Assembly: GCF_950100655.1 (NCBI RefSeq)
Contig: NZ_CATNLY010000045.1
Span: 62,001 to 126,000 of the forward strand
DNA length: 64,000 nt
Direction: 5' to 3'
From: Pleomorphomonas sp. T1.2MG-36
GTDB taxonomy: Bacteria; Pseudomonadota; Alphaproteobacteria; Rhizobiales; Pleomorphomonadaceae
Of the stretch, positions 36,787 through 46,522 are shown one piece after another. The notes beneath the pieces are model-generated. The model had not been told where the DNA came from. It saw nothing but the letters and a program-made list of their open reading frames with translations, and did no database searches. The first letter of the stretch is position 1, and the number at the start of each line of letters is the position of its first letter. The translations under genes were made by a program, and so were the position numbers.

Positions 36787-37494
36787 TTATGAACCGGCAA
36801 TGGTACTGGCAATCGAAGCGTCGGCCTTGGGCCGCTCCTCATCGTAGGACCGGCCCGTCACGACATAATGCACCGATTCCGCGATGTTGGTGGCGTGATC
36901 GCCGATACGCTCGATGTTCTTGGCGCAGAACAGAAGATGGATGCAGAAGGTGAGATTGCGCGGATCTTCCATCATGTAGGTGAGGAGCTCGCGGAACAGC
37001 GACGTGTAGAGCGCGTCGATCTCGTCATCGCGCTGGCGCACGGCTCCGGCAGCCTGGTCATCCTGGCTGGCATAGGCATCCAGCACCCTCTTCAGCTGCT
37101 GCAGGGCGATCTCGCAGAGATGCTCGACGCCGGTGATGAGCTGCTTGTGCGGGAACACGCCGTTGATGGCGACGACACGCTTGGCGATGTTCTTGGCGAG
37201 ATCGCCGACCCGTTCGATATCGTTGGCGATGCGCATGGCACCGACGATTTCGCGAAGATCGTTGGCCATCGGCTGGCGACGGGCGATCACCAGGATCGAC
37301 TTGTCCTCGATCTCGCGCTGCAGCCGGTCGAGATCCTTGTCGCCGGCGATCACCTTCTGGGCGAGGGCGAGGTCGAGCCGCGTCAGGGCGGCAACCGAGT
37401 CGCCGACAGCGCGCTCGGCAAGGCCGCCGATCTCGGTGACCATGCGGGCGATTGCCTTGAGGTCGTCGTCATAGGCGGAAACCGTATGTTCCAT
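36787..37494 (-). CDS. phoU: Phosphate transport system regulator PhoU
   Basis: A 235-residue protein with two three-helix PhoU repeats. Metal-binding E/DxxxD motifs are visible (RIANDIERVGDLAKNIAKR and CAKNIERIGDHATNIAESV). PhoU links Pst transporter state to PhoR and keeps the regulon off when phosphate is plentiful. It follows pstB by 22 bases. Confidence 0.96.
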   Translation of the reverse strand: MEHTVSAYDDDLKAIARMVTEIGGLAERAVGDSVAALTRLDLALAQKVIAGDKDLDRLQREIEDKSILVIARRQPMANDLREIVGAMRIANDIERVGDLAKNIAKRVVAINGVFPHKQLITGVEHLCEIALQQLKRVLDAYASQDDQAAGAVRQRDDEIDALYTSLFRELLTYMMEDPRNLTFCIHLLFCAKNIERIGDHATNIAESVHYVVTGRSYDEERPKADASIASTIAGS

Positions 37495-37516
37495 GGAAAT
37501 CTCCTGCCGTTTCCGA

Positions 37517-38335
37517 TTAGCCGAAGCGGCCCGTTATGTAGTCCTGCGTCCGCTGTTCGAGCGGATTGGTGAAGACGTGGTCCGTCGGGCCTTCCTCGAT
37601 CAGGTGTCCGAGATGGAAGAAGGCGGTCCGCTGCGACACACGCGCCGCCTGCTGCATCGAATGGGTCACGATGACGATGGTGAAGTTGGCGCGAAGCTCG
37701 TCGATCAATTCTTCCACCTTGGCGGTGGCGATCGGGTCGAGCGCCGAGCAGGGCTCGTCCATCAGGATGACTTCGGGCGATACGGCGATGGCGCGGGCGA
37801 TGCAGAGCCGCTGCTGCTGGCCGCCGGAAAGGCCGGTTCCCGGCTCGTTGAGGCGATCCTTGACCTCGTTGAAGAGCGAGGCCTTCTGCAGGGACGTGAC
37901 GACGATCTCCTCGAGGTCGGCCTTGGAACGGGCGAGGCCGTGGATGCGCGGCCCGTAGGCGACATTGTCGAAGATCGATTTCGGGAACGGGTTCGGCTTC
38001 TGGAACACCATGCCGACGCGCGCTCGGAGTTCCACCACATCGAGGTCCGGATCATAGACATCCTGATCGTCGAGCTTGATGGTTCCTTCGACGCGGGCGC
38101 CCGCAATGGTGTCGTTCATGCGGTTGATGCAGCGCAGAAAGGTCGACTTGCCGCAACCCGACGGGCCGATGAAAGCGGTGACCGCCTTCTCGGGAATGCC
38201 GATGGAAACCCCGTGCAAGGCTTCTTTCTGGCCGTAGGTCACTCGGACGTTGGCCGTGTGGATCTTGATCGGCCGGCTCGCCGGATCGGGGGTGCGGACG
38301 GTTTCGAAGGTCGTCGCGACCTGAACTGCGGACAT
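37517..38335 (-). CDS. pstB: Phosphate ABC transporter ATP-binding protein PstB
   Basis: A 272-residue ATPase: Walker [10 protein letters not shown] (residues 57-65), Q-loop [16 protein letters not shown], signature [14 protein letters not shown], Walker [14 protein letters not shown] and H-loop THSMQQA are all present. The ATG at 38335 was preferred over a longer frame that runs into pstA. Confidence 0.97.
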   Translation of the reverse strand: MSAVQVATTFETVRTPDPASRPIKIHTANVRVTYGQKEALHGVSIGIPEKAVTAFIGPSGCGKSTFLRCINRMNDTIAGARVEGTIKLDDQDVYDPDLDVVELRARVGMVFQKPNPFPKSIFDNVAYGPRIHGLARSKADLEEIVVTSLQKASLFNEVKDRLNEPGTGLSGGQQQRLCIARAIAVSPEVILMDEPCSALDPIATAKVEELIDELRANFTIVIVTHSMQQAARVSQRTAFFHLGHLIEEGPTDHVFTNPLEQRTQDYITGRFG

Positions 38336-38358
38336 GGCGGAAACTCCGGAGAAACGGG

Positions 38359-39696
38359 TTACCAGCGGCGCTCGAAGGCGCGGCGGAGGATGATGGCGAT
38401 ACTGTTCATGGCGAGCAGGAAGGCGAGCAACACGATGATCGCCGCCGAGGTACGCTCGGTGAAGGCGCGTTCCGGCTCGGTTGCCCACATGTAGATCTGC
38501 GTCGGCAGCGCCGTCGCCGGATCGAAGGGTGTCGTCGGGTATTCGACGACGAATGCCTTCATGCCGATCATCAGCAGCGGCGCCGTTTCGCCCAGGGCAT
38601 GGGCCAGCCCGATGATCGTTCCGGTGAGCACGCCGGGCATGGCCAGCGGCAGTACGTGGTGGAAGACTGTCTGCATCTTCGAGGCGCCAACGCCAAGGCC
38701 GGCTTCGCGGATCGACGGAGGCACCGCTTTCAGCGCGGCGCGCGTGGCGATGATGATGGTCGGCAAGGTCGTGAGCGTCAGGACCAGGCCACCGACCAGG
38801 CTCGCCGAGCGCGGCAGATGGGCAAAGTTGATGAAGACGGCAAGACCCAGAAGACCGTAGACGATGGACGGAACGGCGGCGAGGTTGTTGATGTTGACCT
38901 CAATCAGGTCGGTCCAGCGGTTCTTCGGCGCGAACTCCTCAAGATAGATCGATCCGGCGACGCCAAGCGGCAGCGACAGCACCAGCACCACCATCATCAT
39001 GTAGAGCGAGCCGACGAGCGCCACGCCAACGCCGGCCATTTCCGGCCGTGTCGACGCGCCGTTGGTGAACAGGCCCGTGTTGAAGGCGAGTCGCAGGGCC
39101 CCCTCTTTCTCGAGCTTCTCGATGAGGACAATGTGCTTGTCCTTGATGAGACGCTGACTTTCTGGAATGTCGGCCCGGATCGAACCCTTGACGAAGGCAT
39201 CGACGTCGCCCGTGGCATAGAACTCGACGTTTCTCTTGGTGCCGATCAGCGACGGGTCCTTGGCGAGCATGCTCCTCAGCATCGGCGCGGAGCCCTTGGA
39301 CAACAGATCGAGACCATCGTAGAGGGCATCCTCGTCGTTGGGATCGAGCTCCAAGGTTTTCTGCAGTGACGCGGCGATCAGATCGTCGAAGCGGAACGCG
39401 TTGCCGCCCATGATCGAGGCGGACGACCGATCGCCGTCCGGTGCAATGATGGTCGGATTGAAGTCGACGATCATGCTGATGCGCGTTTGTTGGAACGCGG
39501 TGTAGCCCTTGGCCACGATGGAGCTGAACAGAGCTGCCAGAAAACAGATGGCGATGGTCACGGCGAGCAGGCCGTAGACGCGGAAGCGCCGTTCGGCGGC
39601 GTAGCGCCGTTTCAGGCCGATGTCGACTTTGGAGATCTTCCGGACCTCCGTGCCACCAAGCCGGGAAGAGGGAAGAGGAGAGGTGGCTTCCGTCAT
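38359..39696 (-). CDS. pstA: Phosphate ABC transporter permease PstA
   Basis: A 445-residue permease. A cytoplasmic N-terminus and first transmembrane segment (about 38-62) are followed by a long soluble domain of about 180 residues, then the core with six segments and the EAA-like loop [36 protein letters not shown] in pieces. This long form is typical of Alphaproteobacteria. The ATG overlaps the pstC stop (ATGA). The much longer open frame upstream is pstC read out of frame. Confidence 0.94.
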   Translation of the reverse strand: MTEATSPLPSSRLGGTEVRKISKVDIGLKRRYAAERRFRVYGLLAVTIAICFLAALFSSIVAKGYTAFQQTRISMIVDFNPTIIAPDGDRSSASIMGGNAFRFDDLIAASLQKTLELDPNDEDALYDGLDLLSKGSAPMLRSMLAKDPSLIGTKRNVEFYATGDVDAFVKGSIRADIPESQRLIKDKHIVLIEKLEKEGALRLAFNTGLFTNGASTRPEMAGVGVALVGSLYMMMVVLVLSLPLGVAGSIYLEEFAPKNRWTDLIEVNINNLAAVPSIVYGLLGLAVFINFAHLPRSASLVGGLVLTLTTLPTIIIATRAALKAVPPSIREAGLGVGASKMQTVFHHVLPLAMPGVLTGTIIGLAHALGETAPLLMIGMKAFVVEYPTTPFDPATALPTQIYMWATEPERAFTERTSAAIIVLLAFLLAMNSIAIILRRAFERRW

Positions 39697-41150
39697 TCGT
39701 ATTGCTCCCGGTACTTGCGGACGATGGTCAACGCCAGCACGTTGAGGCCGAGCGTGATGACGAACAGCGTGATACCCAGCGCGAAGGCCACCAGCGTTTG
39801 CGGACTGGTAAACTCGAGGTCGCCGGTCAGCTGATTGACGATCTTCACGGTAATGGTGGTCATTTCCTCGAAGGGATTGAGCGATGCGCGAGCTGCGACA
39901 CCCGCCGCCAGCACGACGATCATCGTCTCGCCGATGGCACGCGACACGGCGAGCAGCACCGCGCCGACCACGCCGGGCAGCGCCGCCGGCAAAATCACCA
40001 GCCGCATGGTTTCGGAGCGGGTGGCGCCGAGGGCCAGCGAGCCGTCGCGCAACGAACGGGGAACGGCCATGATGATGTCGTCGGAAAGCGAGGACACGTA
40101 GGGAATGATCATGATGCCCATCACTAGGCCGGCGGTGAGCACGTTGTTGCCCGAAGTGCCGAGGCCGAGCGGCATGGCGACATAATCGCGAATGAGCGGC
40201 CCGACGGTGGTCAGGGCGAAGAAGCCGTAGACGATGGTCGGGATGCCGGCCAGGATCTCGATGAGCGGCTTGGCAATCAAGCGGACCTTCGAGGTGGCGT
40301 ATTCGGCCATGTACACGGCGGAGAACAGACCGACCGGCACGGCCACGACCATGGCGAAGAAGGAAATGTAGAGCGTGCCCCAAAAGAGCGGCAGAAAGCC
40401 GAACTGGCCACTCTCCGTCGAGCCAGCGGCGGCAAACCGCGGGTCCCAGACGGTACCGAGATAGAAGTTGGCCGGCGACACCATGGAGAAGAACTGCAGG
40501 GCCTGGAACAACAGGCTGAGGACGATGCCGACTGTGGTGAGGATCGCGACCGACGACGCGGCGATGAGCAGCGCCAGAACGGTGTTTTCGACGAGGTTGC
40601 GGGCCCTGAGTCGCGGTTTCACCCGGACGAACGCGAAGATCAGGCCGAAGGCGAGAGCGGCGACGACCGCCGCGTCGACGGCGGTATCGAGACCGTCGGA
40701 AACGAGATTGAGCGCCCCCGCTGCGATCAGTTGATAGGGCTTGACGTCGGCGCCAAGCGGCAGTCCGTGCTGGGCGAACACCGAACGCGCCGCCACGACG
40801 CCGATCCGGATGTTCTCAAGTTCCTCGGGGGTCGCGAGCTTCAGACCGGCGGCCACCTGCTGCACGCCGGAAATCTCCAGCGACAGCTGCGCGGCATTGC
40901 TCAACACCTGCTCGGGCAGGTTGGCACGCACCGTGTGATCGACGAGCAACGGCTTGGCGATCGATAGCGCGACGAGAATGAGCAGCGCCGGCATGGCCGT
41001 CCAGATCAGGACGTAGGCGCCGTAATAGCCGGGCCGGGCGGCGAGCGCTCCGCGCCCCTTGCCTGAGAGGACGACAGACTTCCAACGGCCCAGCACGAAG
41101 CCGAAGAAGGAAAGACCCGCGATCAGCGCGAGCAGCCAGAGCGGACCCAT
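39693..41150 (-). CDS. pstC: Phosphate ABC transporter permease PstC
   Basis: A 485-residue permease with an N-terminal segment pair, a large loop and a C-terminal permease core. GIPTIVYGFFALTTVGP and PRSLRDGSLALGATRSETM (EAA loop) are characteristic, followed by ALPGVVGAVLLAVSRAIGETM. It is of the long alphaproteobacterial type. The ATG at 41150 has GGAGG just upstream. It follows pstS after a strong hairpin. Confidence 0.94.
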   Translation of the reverse strand: MGPLWLLALIAGLSFFGFVLGRWKSVVLSGKGRGALAARPGYYGAYVLIWTAMPALLILVALSIAKPLLVDHTVRANLPEQVLSNAAQLSLEISGVQQVAAGLKLATPEELENIRIGVVAARSVFAQHGLPLGADVKPYQLIAAGALNLVSDGLDTAVDAAVVAALAFGLIFAFVRVKPRLRARNLVENTVLALLIAASSVAILTTVGIVLSLLFQALQFFSMVSPANFYLGTVWDPRFAAAGSTESGQFGFLPLFWGTLYISFFAMVVAVPVGLFSAVYMAEYATSKVRLIAKPLIEILAGIPTIVYGFFALTTVGPLIRDYVAMPLGLGTSGNNVLTAGLVMGIMIIPYVSSLSDDIIMAVPRSLRDGSLALGATRSETMRLVILPAALPGVVGAVLLAVSRAIGETMIVVLAAGVAARASLNPFEEMTTITVKIVNQLTGDLEFTSPQTLVAFALGITLFVITLGLNVLALTIVRKYREQYE

Positions 41151-41190
41151 ACGGCCTCCCCGATGTTTCGCCCGCCGATCGGCGCGGCGC

Positions 41191-41222
41191 AAGAAGGAAG
41201 GGCCTCCGACGAGAGGCCCTTC
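41191..41222 (-). terminator. Attenuator hairpin between pstS and pstC
   Basis: GAAGGGCCTC and GAGGCCCTTC form a perfect 10-bp stem with a 6-base loop (41197-41222), followed on the minus strand by CTTCTT. It probably allows partial read-through, so that the binding protein is made in excess over the membrane complex. Confidence 0.7.
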
Positions 41223-41241
41223 TGGAGTTCATGTCGATCGA

Positions 41242-42276
41242 TCAGAGGGTCTTGCCGGCCTGGAAGTCGGCCAGAACCTTCTGGCGCTCTTCCTTCGGCG
41301 CCGGGACGAGGCCCTTGGCGACGGCCGGCGAGCGCGGACCGATCATCTGATCGGCGAGGAAGAACTCGACGTACTCCTTGAGGCCCGGAACGACGCCGAG
41401 ATGCGCCTTCTTCACGTAGAAGAACAGCGGACGCGACACGGGATATTCGCCCTTGGCGATGGTCTCCACCGACGGAGCGATGCCGCTCATGGTTGCGACC
41501 TTCAGCTTGTCCTTGTTGTTCTCGTAGAAGGCGAGGCCGAACACGCCGATACCGGTCTTGTTCGAATCGATGCGGGCGAGCGTCTCGTTGTACTCGCCGT
41601 CGATGTCGACAGCCTTGCCATCCTTGCGCACCTTGGCGCAGGCCTTTTCGGCGTCGCCCTTGGCGAGACCCGAAGCGATGAACGCATCATAGGCCTTGGT
41701 GGCCTTGCAGCCGGCGAGGAGAACGTTGAGCTCGAAGACTTCGCGCGTGCCGTGCTTTTCACCGGGGATGTAGGCGGCGATCTCCCAGTCCGGGAAGCCG
41801 GCCTTGACGTCCGACCACTTGGCGTTCGGATTGTCGACGAGCTGGCCGTCCTTCAGAACCTTGGCGCCGATGGCGTTGAACCAGTCGGCCGGCTCGAAGG
41901 CGAAGTCCGGGCCCTTGATGTCGGAGGCGAAGACGATGCCGTCATAGCCGATGCGAATTTCCTGGACTTCGGTGACGCCGGCCGCCTTGCAGGCGTCAAG
42001 CTCCTCGGCCTTGATCTTCCGCGAAGCGTCGGCAACGTCGATGGTGTCGTCGCCCACGCCCTTGCAGAACTCCTTCAGGCCGGCACCGGTACCGCCGCCC
42101 TCGACGATCGGCGCCTTGAAGTTGGGGTTGGCCTCGGCGAAAGCCTCGGCGACGATGGTCGCGTAGGGCAGAACGGTGGAAGAGCCGGCGATGTGGATCT
42201 GCTCGGCGGCAAAGGCAGCCGTTCCGGTGGCGCAAAAACCGAGCACGAAGGCGCTGGCGGCGGTGGAGAATTTCAC
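41242..42276 (-). CDS. pstS: Phosphate-binding periplasmic protein PstS
   Basis: A 344-residue binding protein with a Sec signal peptide (about residues 1-23, cleavage after AAFA). IHIAGSSTVLPYA starts the mature part and supplies phosphate-binding serines and threonines, with a later GTREVFELN loop. The start codon is GTG at 42276 with AGGAG upstream. A three-repeat PHO box lies 109-137 bases upstream. Confidence 0.96.
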   Translation of the reverse strand: MKFSTAASAFVLGFCATGTAAFAAEQIHIAGSSTVLPYATIVAEAFAEANPNFKAPIVEGGGTGAGLKEFCKGVGDDTIDVADASRKIKAEELDACKAAGVTEVQEIRIGYDGIVFASDIKGPDFAFEPADWFNAIGAKVLKDGQLVDNPNAKWSDVKAGFPDWEIAAYIPGEKHGTREVFELNVLLAGCKATKAYDAFIASGLAKGDAEKACAKVRKDGKAVDIDGEYNETLARIDSNKTGIGVFGLAFYENNKDKLKVATMSGIAPSVETIAKGEYPVSRPLFFYVKKAHLGVVPGLKEYVEFFLADQMIGPRSPAVAKGLVPAPKEERQKVLADFQAGKTL

Positions 42277-42384
42277 GGGAGTACTCCTAACGGTTTAGGA
42301 TCATGACGGTCGGAGGCCTGAAAGCCCGCTGGCTGTCTCGTCCCCGTCACGTCGCGGACCCTAACGGCCTGGCGCTACCCTTCT

Positions 42385-42413
42385 ATGACGGATGGGCTAC
42401 AATATTATGACAG
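42385..42413 (-). promoter_or_regulatory. PHO box (three 7-bp repeats) upstream of pstS
   Basis: On the minus strand CTGTCAT (exact), TTGTAGC (partial) and CCGTCAT (6 of 7) occur at exact 11-base steps, matching PhoB binding to CTGTCAT-N4-CTGTCAT. It lies between phoR and pstS and is read by the PhoB encoded in the same cluster. Confidence 0.8.
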
Positions 42414-42441
42414 TATAATATATTGAATTATATGATGAAAA

Positions 42442-43827
42442 TCAGACAGCGAGGCCGTTGGCGACAACGGCTTCCGTCTTTTTCGTCATCTCGGGTCCCG
42501 GCAGGTCGGATCGCTTGGGCAGCCAGACATTGACCGTCGTGCCGGCCCCCACCTCGGAGCGAATGACGAGGCGTCCCTGATGGCGGTTGATGATGTGCTT
42601 GACGATGGCAAGGCCGAGGCCGGTGCCGCGCTGCTCGCGGCTCCGCGCCGCATCGACACGGTAGAAGCGCTCGGTAAGGCGCGGCAAATGCTCGGCCGGG
42701 ATGCCCGGGCCATCGTCCGACACGCAGGCACGAAAGCCGGGCCTGCCATCGTCGCCGGCCTCGTCTTCGAGCTCCAGCGTAACGCGGCCGCCCTCACGGC
42801 CATACTTCACGGCATTCTCGACGAGGTTGGTAAAAACCTGCATCAGCTCATCGCGATCACCGGTGATGGGAGCGTTGGCGAGGTCGGCTCCGATGGTAAT
42901 GACCGTCTGTCGAGCCTCTGCCACCGGCGTCAGCATGTCGGCGACTGCCGGCAATATCTCGGCAAGGTCGACGGCACCGGTCGGACGAAGGTGCGCCTTC
43001 ATCTCATGGCGAGACAGCGACATCAGATCGTCGATGAGCCGGCCCATGCGTCGAGCCTGTTCCAGCATGATGGTCAGGAACCGCTCTCGGTTGACTTCGT
43101 CCCGCCGGGCAGGCCCGAGCAGCGTTTCGATGAAGCCGGTCAGCGAGGCGAGCGGCGTTCTGAGTTCGTGGCTGGCGTTGGCTATGAAATCGCTTCGCAT
43201 GCGATCCAGCCGAACGGCATCGCTTTCATCCCGGAAGCGCAACAGCACGAAATCCGGCCGGCGCTTGGGTTCGGGGCGCGGCAGGCGCAGCGGCGAGCAA
43301 CGGACGACGAAATGTCGCTCCCCTCCCGTGCCGCGTTCGATGAAGCGCACCGGAGGCAGGCTTTCTCCCCGTCCGGCGCGCTGCACCGCGTCGAGTATTT
43401 CCGGCACGCGCAGGCGAAAAGCAAGCGGGTCGCCGATGCGGGCCGGTCCGAACTCGGCTGAGGCCGCGGCATTCTGATAGCGAAGCGTACCGTCCGCATC
43501 GGTCAGAAAAGCCGGCTCCTCCATGCCATCGAGCAGCAACTTCATGCCGGTGTCGGGCCAGCGGCGAGGCGGCGATCGGTCGGTTGGCCGCGATTGCGCT
43601 ACCTTTGCGCCAGTTGGCAGAACGCAAATCGCGGCTGTCGCTGTGGCAACCAGCCCCAGTAGCGCCACGGCCGGCGCGAGATCGGCCGCGAACAGCATGA
43701 CCAGCCAGAATGCGGCGGCGGCGGCAAGCACTGCCTGCAGGCGTCCCTCGGCAACAGATTCAGCAAAGCGCCCCCGTCCTTCATGCGCAAAATCGCTATT
43801 TTCCGGCCTGTCCGGCGTGGGGCTCAT
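42442..43827 (-). CDS. phoR: Phosphate regulon sensor histidine kinase PhoR
   Basis: A 461-residue kinase. Two hydrophobic segments (about residues 31-70) with almost no periplasmic part, then a PAS domain (about 95-205), H-box FIANASHELRTPL with His220, N-box QVFTNLVENAVKYG and G boxes DDGPGIP and GTGLGLAIVKH. The missing periplasmic sensor domain is normal for PhoR, which senses through PstSCAB-PhoU. An A/T-rich stretch directly follows its stop. Confidence 0.95.
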   Translation of the reverse strand: MSPTPDRPENSDFAHEGRGRFAESVAEGRLQAVLAAAAAFWLVMLFAADLAPAVALLGLVATATAAICVLPTGAKVAQSRPTDRSPPRRWPDTGMKLLLDGMEEPAFLTDADGTLRYQNAAASAEFGPARIGDPLAFRLRVPEILDAVQRAGRGESLPPVRFIERGTGGERHFVVRCSPLRLPRPEPKRRPDFVLLRFRDESDAVRLDRMRSDFIANASHELRTPLASLTGFIETLLGPARRDEVNRERFLTIMLEQARRMGRLIDDLMSLSRHEMKAHLRPTGAVDLAEILPAVADMLTPVAEARQTVITIGADLANAPITGDRDELMQVFTNLVENAVKYGREGGRVTLELEDEAGDDGRPGFRACVSDDGPGIPAEHLPRLTERFYRVDAARSREQRGTGLGLAIVKHIINRHQGRLVIRSEVGAGTTVNVWLPKRSDLPGPEMTKKTEAVVANGLAV

Positions 43828-43861
43828 GATATTTATTGGTCCTTAAGCGGAAACGCGGAGT

Positions 43862-43890
43862 CTGTCATATTGATAAACGTCTTTTATGAC
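43862..43890 (+). promoter_or_regulatory. Possible half PHO box upstream of ppk2
   Basis: CTGTCAT is exact at 43862-43868, but the positions 11 and 22 bases on (ATAAACG, TTATGAC) match poorly. PhoB control of ppk2 would fit the neighbourhood but is only weakly supported here. Confidence 0.25.
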
Positions 43891-43954
43891 GCTTGTAGCG
43901 CGGCTCGCTGTGCCCGCGTCGGTGGCGCGGTAGGCGGATTCTGGGGGAAAGCCG

Positions 43955-44941
43955 ATGGGAAAGAAAGACAAATCGACGAACGACATGACCCGTCGTTTCG
44001 TGTCGAGCGTCGAGCTGATCGCCGCCCGTGAAGGCGCCGCCGTGTTGGCGACGCAGGCACCCGACGCGCCGCCGATCACGCTCGGCAAGGTCACCTTCGA
44101 TCTCGACAATCCATATCTTCCCGAGGAGATCGAGATGGAAGCGCTCGGCTCCGGTGGCTACCCCTATAAGGAGAGCCTGAAGGAAAAGCCCTACGTTGAA
44201 GAGCTGAGGGTTTTGCAGATCGAGCTGGTGAAGCTGCAGAAATGGGCCAACGACACCGGCCAGCGCATCGTCGTGCTGCTGGAAGGCCGCGACGCCGCCG
44301 GCAAGGGCGGCACCATTTCCACCTTTCTCGAATACATGAATCCACGTTCGGCCCGCCACGTGGCGCTCACCAAGCCGTCGGACGTCGAGCGTGGCCAATG
44401 GTACTTCCAGCGCTACGTCAAGGAGCTGCCCACCAAGGGCGAAATCGTGTTCTTCGACCGCTCCTGGTACAATCGCGCCGTCGTCGAACCGGTGATGGGC
44501 TTCTGCACGGCCGAGGAGTCGGATCTGTTCCTCGAGGAAGTGCCGCATTTCGAGCGCATGCTCATTCACGACGGCATCGTGCTGATCAAGATCTGGCTGG
44601 ATATCGGCCGCGAAATGCAGCTCAAGCGGTTCCACGACCGCCGTCACGATCCCCTGCGCATCTGGAAGCTGTCGCCGGTCGACCTCAAGGCGCTGGCCAT
44701 GTGGGACCAGTACACGACGGCCCGCGACCGCATGCTGAAGGCCAGCCACTCCGATCTCAGTCCCTGGGTCGTCGTTCGGTCCAACGACAAGAAGCGGGCG
44801 CGTCTCAACGCCATCCGCTACCTGTTGTCGCGGCTGGACTACGACCGCAAGAATCTGGCCGCCATCGGCGAAATCGACGACAAGATTCTCGGCAAGGGTT
44901 CGAAGTTCCTGAAGATCAAGAACGGCAAGGACAAGGAATGA
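43955..44941 (+). CDS. ppk2: Polyphosphate kinase 2 (PPK2)
   Basis: A 328-residue P-loop kinase moving phosphate between polyphosphate and nucleoside phosphates. Walker A VLLEGRDAAGKGG (about residues 107-119), TKPSDVERGQWYFQRYV, Walker B FFDRSWYNRA (about 167-176) and the lid DDPLRIWKLSP-like segment are clear. It resembles the single-domain class I family. It lies next to phoR, tying polyphosphate metabolism to phosphate sensing. Confidence 0.94.
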   Translation: MGKKDKSTNDMTRRFVSSVELIAAREGAAVLATQAPDAPPITLGKVTFDLDNPYLPEEIEMEALGSGGYPYKESLKEKPYVEELRVLQIELVKLQKWANDTGQRIVVLLEGRDAAGKGGTISTFLEYMNPRSARHVALTKPSDVERGQWYFQRYVKELPTKGEIVFFDRSWYNRAVVEPVMGFCTAEESDLFLEEVPHFERMLIHDGIVLIKIWLDIGREMQLKRFHDRRHDPLRIWKLSPVDLKALAMWDQYTTARDRMLKASHSDLSPWVVVRSNDKKRARLNAIRYLLSRLDYDRKNLAAIGEIDDKILGKGSKFLKIKNGKDKE

Positions 44942-44980
44942 GACGGCTGCCGGGTTGCCGGCACGGCCGCCCGGCGTCCC

Positions 44981-46354
44981 TCACGCCAGCCTCAGGTACC
45001 AGTGAATGTCGCGATCGCTCACCTCGGCGAAGAAACGGTCGCATTCCGCTTCCTTGATGGTGAGATAGATATCGACCAGCCGCTCTCCGAGCCGGCGCTT
45101 CAGAAACTCGGAGTCGCGAGCCCGCCGAAGCGCTTCCGGCCAGAAGCGCGGCAACGACGGCGGAACTTGCGCATACCCGTTGCCGGTGATCGGCTTCGAC
45201 GGTTCGCGCCCCGCCTCGATGCCCTCGATCATGCCGGCGATCACCGTGGCGAGCGCAAGATAGGGGTTGGCGTCGGCGCCGGCCACGCGCTGCTCGAGAT
45301 GACGCGTTTGCGGCGGTCCGCCGGTGACGCGGATCGGCACCGAGCGGTTGTCGATCGCCCAGGCCGGCCCCAAAGGGGCGTAGGAGTTGGGTTTGAAGCG
45401 CCTGTAACTGTTGGCGTTCGGGGCGAAGATCGCCATGCTCTCGGCCATGGTCGCTTCGAGGCCGGCGATGGCGTGGCGGAGAAGGGCATTGCCCTCTGGT
45501 TCGCTGCCCGCGAAGAGATTTTTGCCGGTTTCGTCGCACAGGCTGACATGGAAGTGGGCGCCGGAGCCGGCGAAAGCCTCGTAGGGCTTGGCCATGAAAG
45601 TGGCTGTGAGGCCATGGCGCTCGGCCACGCCCTTGACGAGCCGCTTCCACAGGATGGCGTCGTCGGCGGCACGCAGCGCGTCGTCACGATGTTCCAGCAC
45701 GATCTCGAACTGGCCGGGCGAATACTCGGAGATCAACGTGCGCGCCGGCAGGCCGGCAACCTCGGCGGCGGCATAGACCGCCTCGAGGAATCCAGAGAAA
45801 TCGGACAGATCCTGAACGAGATAAGCCTGAAGATCGGCCTGACGGAAACCGTTCGGTGCCGCCGGCGGCATCACCCTACCCTCGGCCGCCGCGCGGCCGT
45901 CGAGAAGATAGAACTCCAGTTCGACGGCAGTCACCGGCCGAAGACCGAGCGCTTGTGCCTCGTCGACGACGCGTGCCAGCGCATGGCGCGGGTCGCTGGC
46001 CGAGCCCGCACCGTCGCCTTCGAAGGACGTGAGGATGAATTGGGCGGTGGGCGTCTCCCGCCAGGGCGACCGGACGAGAGTGCCCGCAACCGGGCGGCAC
46101 ATGCGATCCGCATCGCCCTGTTCCCACAGCAGCCCGGTTCCCTCCACGTCGGCTCCCTTTATATCGAGCGACAAAACCGAGCAGGGCAGCGGCCGGCCTA
46201 CGCGATAGGCACCGAGCAGCTCGGACCGGCGCAGCATTTTGCCGCGTTGCACGCCCGAGCAATCGGTCAGGAAGCACTCGAACTGGACGACGTCGGGATT
46301 GGCGGCGAGGAAAGCCTCGGCCTCCGCGACCTCGGCGATCTTGACGGCGGACAT
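44981..46354 (-). CDS. Glutamine synthetase family protein (gamma-glutamyl ligase type)
   Basis: A 457-residue GS-fold enzyme. AVELEFYLLD holds the first catalytic glutamates; AKPYEAFAGSGAHFHVSL (about residues 235-252) holds the metal/ATP residues; RRFKPNSYAPLGPAWAIDNRSVPIRV replaces the canonical GlnA sequence. This is typical of GlnA3/PuuA-like gamma-glutamylpolyamine or -amine synthetases rather than ammonium-assimilating GlnA. The substrate is unknown. ATG at 46354 was chosen; 46372 is possible. Confidence 0.85.
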   Translation of the reverse strand: MSAVKIAEVAEAEAFLAANPDVVQFECFLTDCSGVQRGKMLRRSELLGAYRVGRPLPCSVLSLDIKGADVEGTGLLWEQGDADRMCRPVAGTLVRSPWRETPTAQFILTSFEGDGAGSASDPRHALARVVDEAQALGLRPVTAVELEFYLLDGRAAAEGRVMPPAAPNGFRQADLQAYLVQDLSDFSGFLEAVYAAAEVAGLPARTLISEYSPGQFEIVLEHRDDALRAADDAILWKRLVKGVAERHGLTATFMAKPYEAFAGSGAHFHVSLCDETGKNLFAGSEPEGNALLRHAIAGLEATMAESMAIFAPNANSYRRFKPNSYAPLGPAWAIDNRSVPIRVTGGPPQTRHLEQRVAGADANPYLALATVIAGMIEGIEAGREPSKPITGNGYAQVPPSLPRFWPEALRRARDSEFLKRRLGERLVDIYLTIKEAECDRFFAEVSDRDIHWYLRLA

Positions 46355-46522
46355 GGATAACGACCCCGGCATGTCGGCGTGTGGAGGTAAATGACGACGA
46401 CAGGATGAAAAATCCCGGCTGTCATGGCATTTCCTGCGGCCTTTTGTCCAGCGCGCCAGTTCGGGCTTGGCCTATTTGCTCCTGCTCGGCTAGAAGAGAG
46501 CCTTCCTTATCGCTGGGTCGCC

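Noticed and set aside
38359-40383. A 674-codon minus-strand frame that would make a giant PstA
   Set aside because: Its first 229 codons are pstC read out of frame and show arginine/histidine-rich shadow composition; PstA starts at 39696 with the ATGA overlap.
45002-46360. A 452-codon plus-strand frame
   Set aside because: Fully antisense to the glutamine-synthetase-family gene, which has complete motifs.
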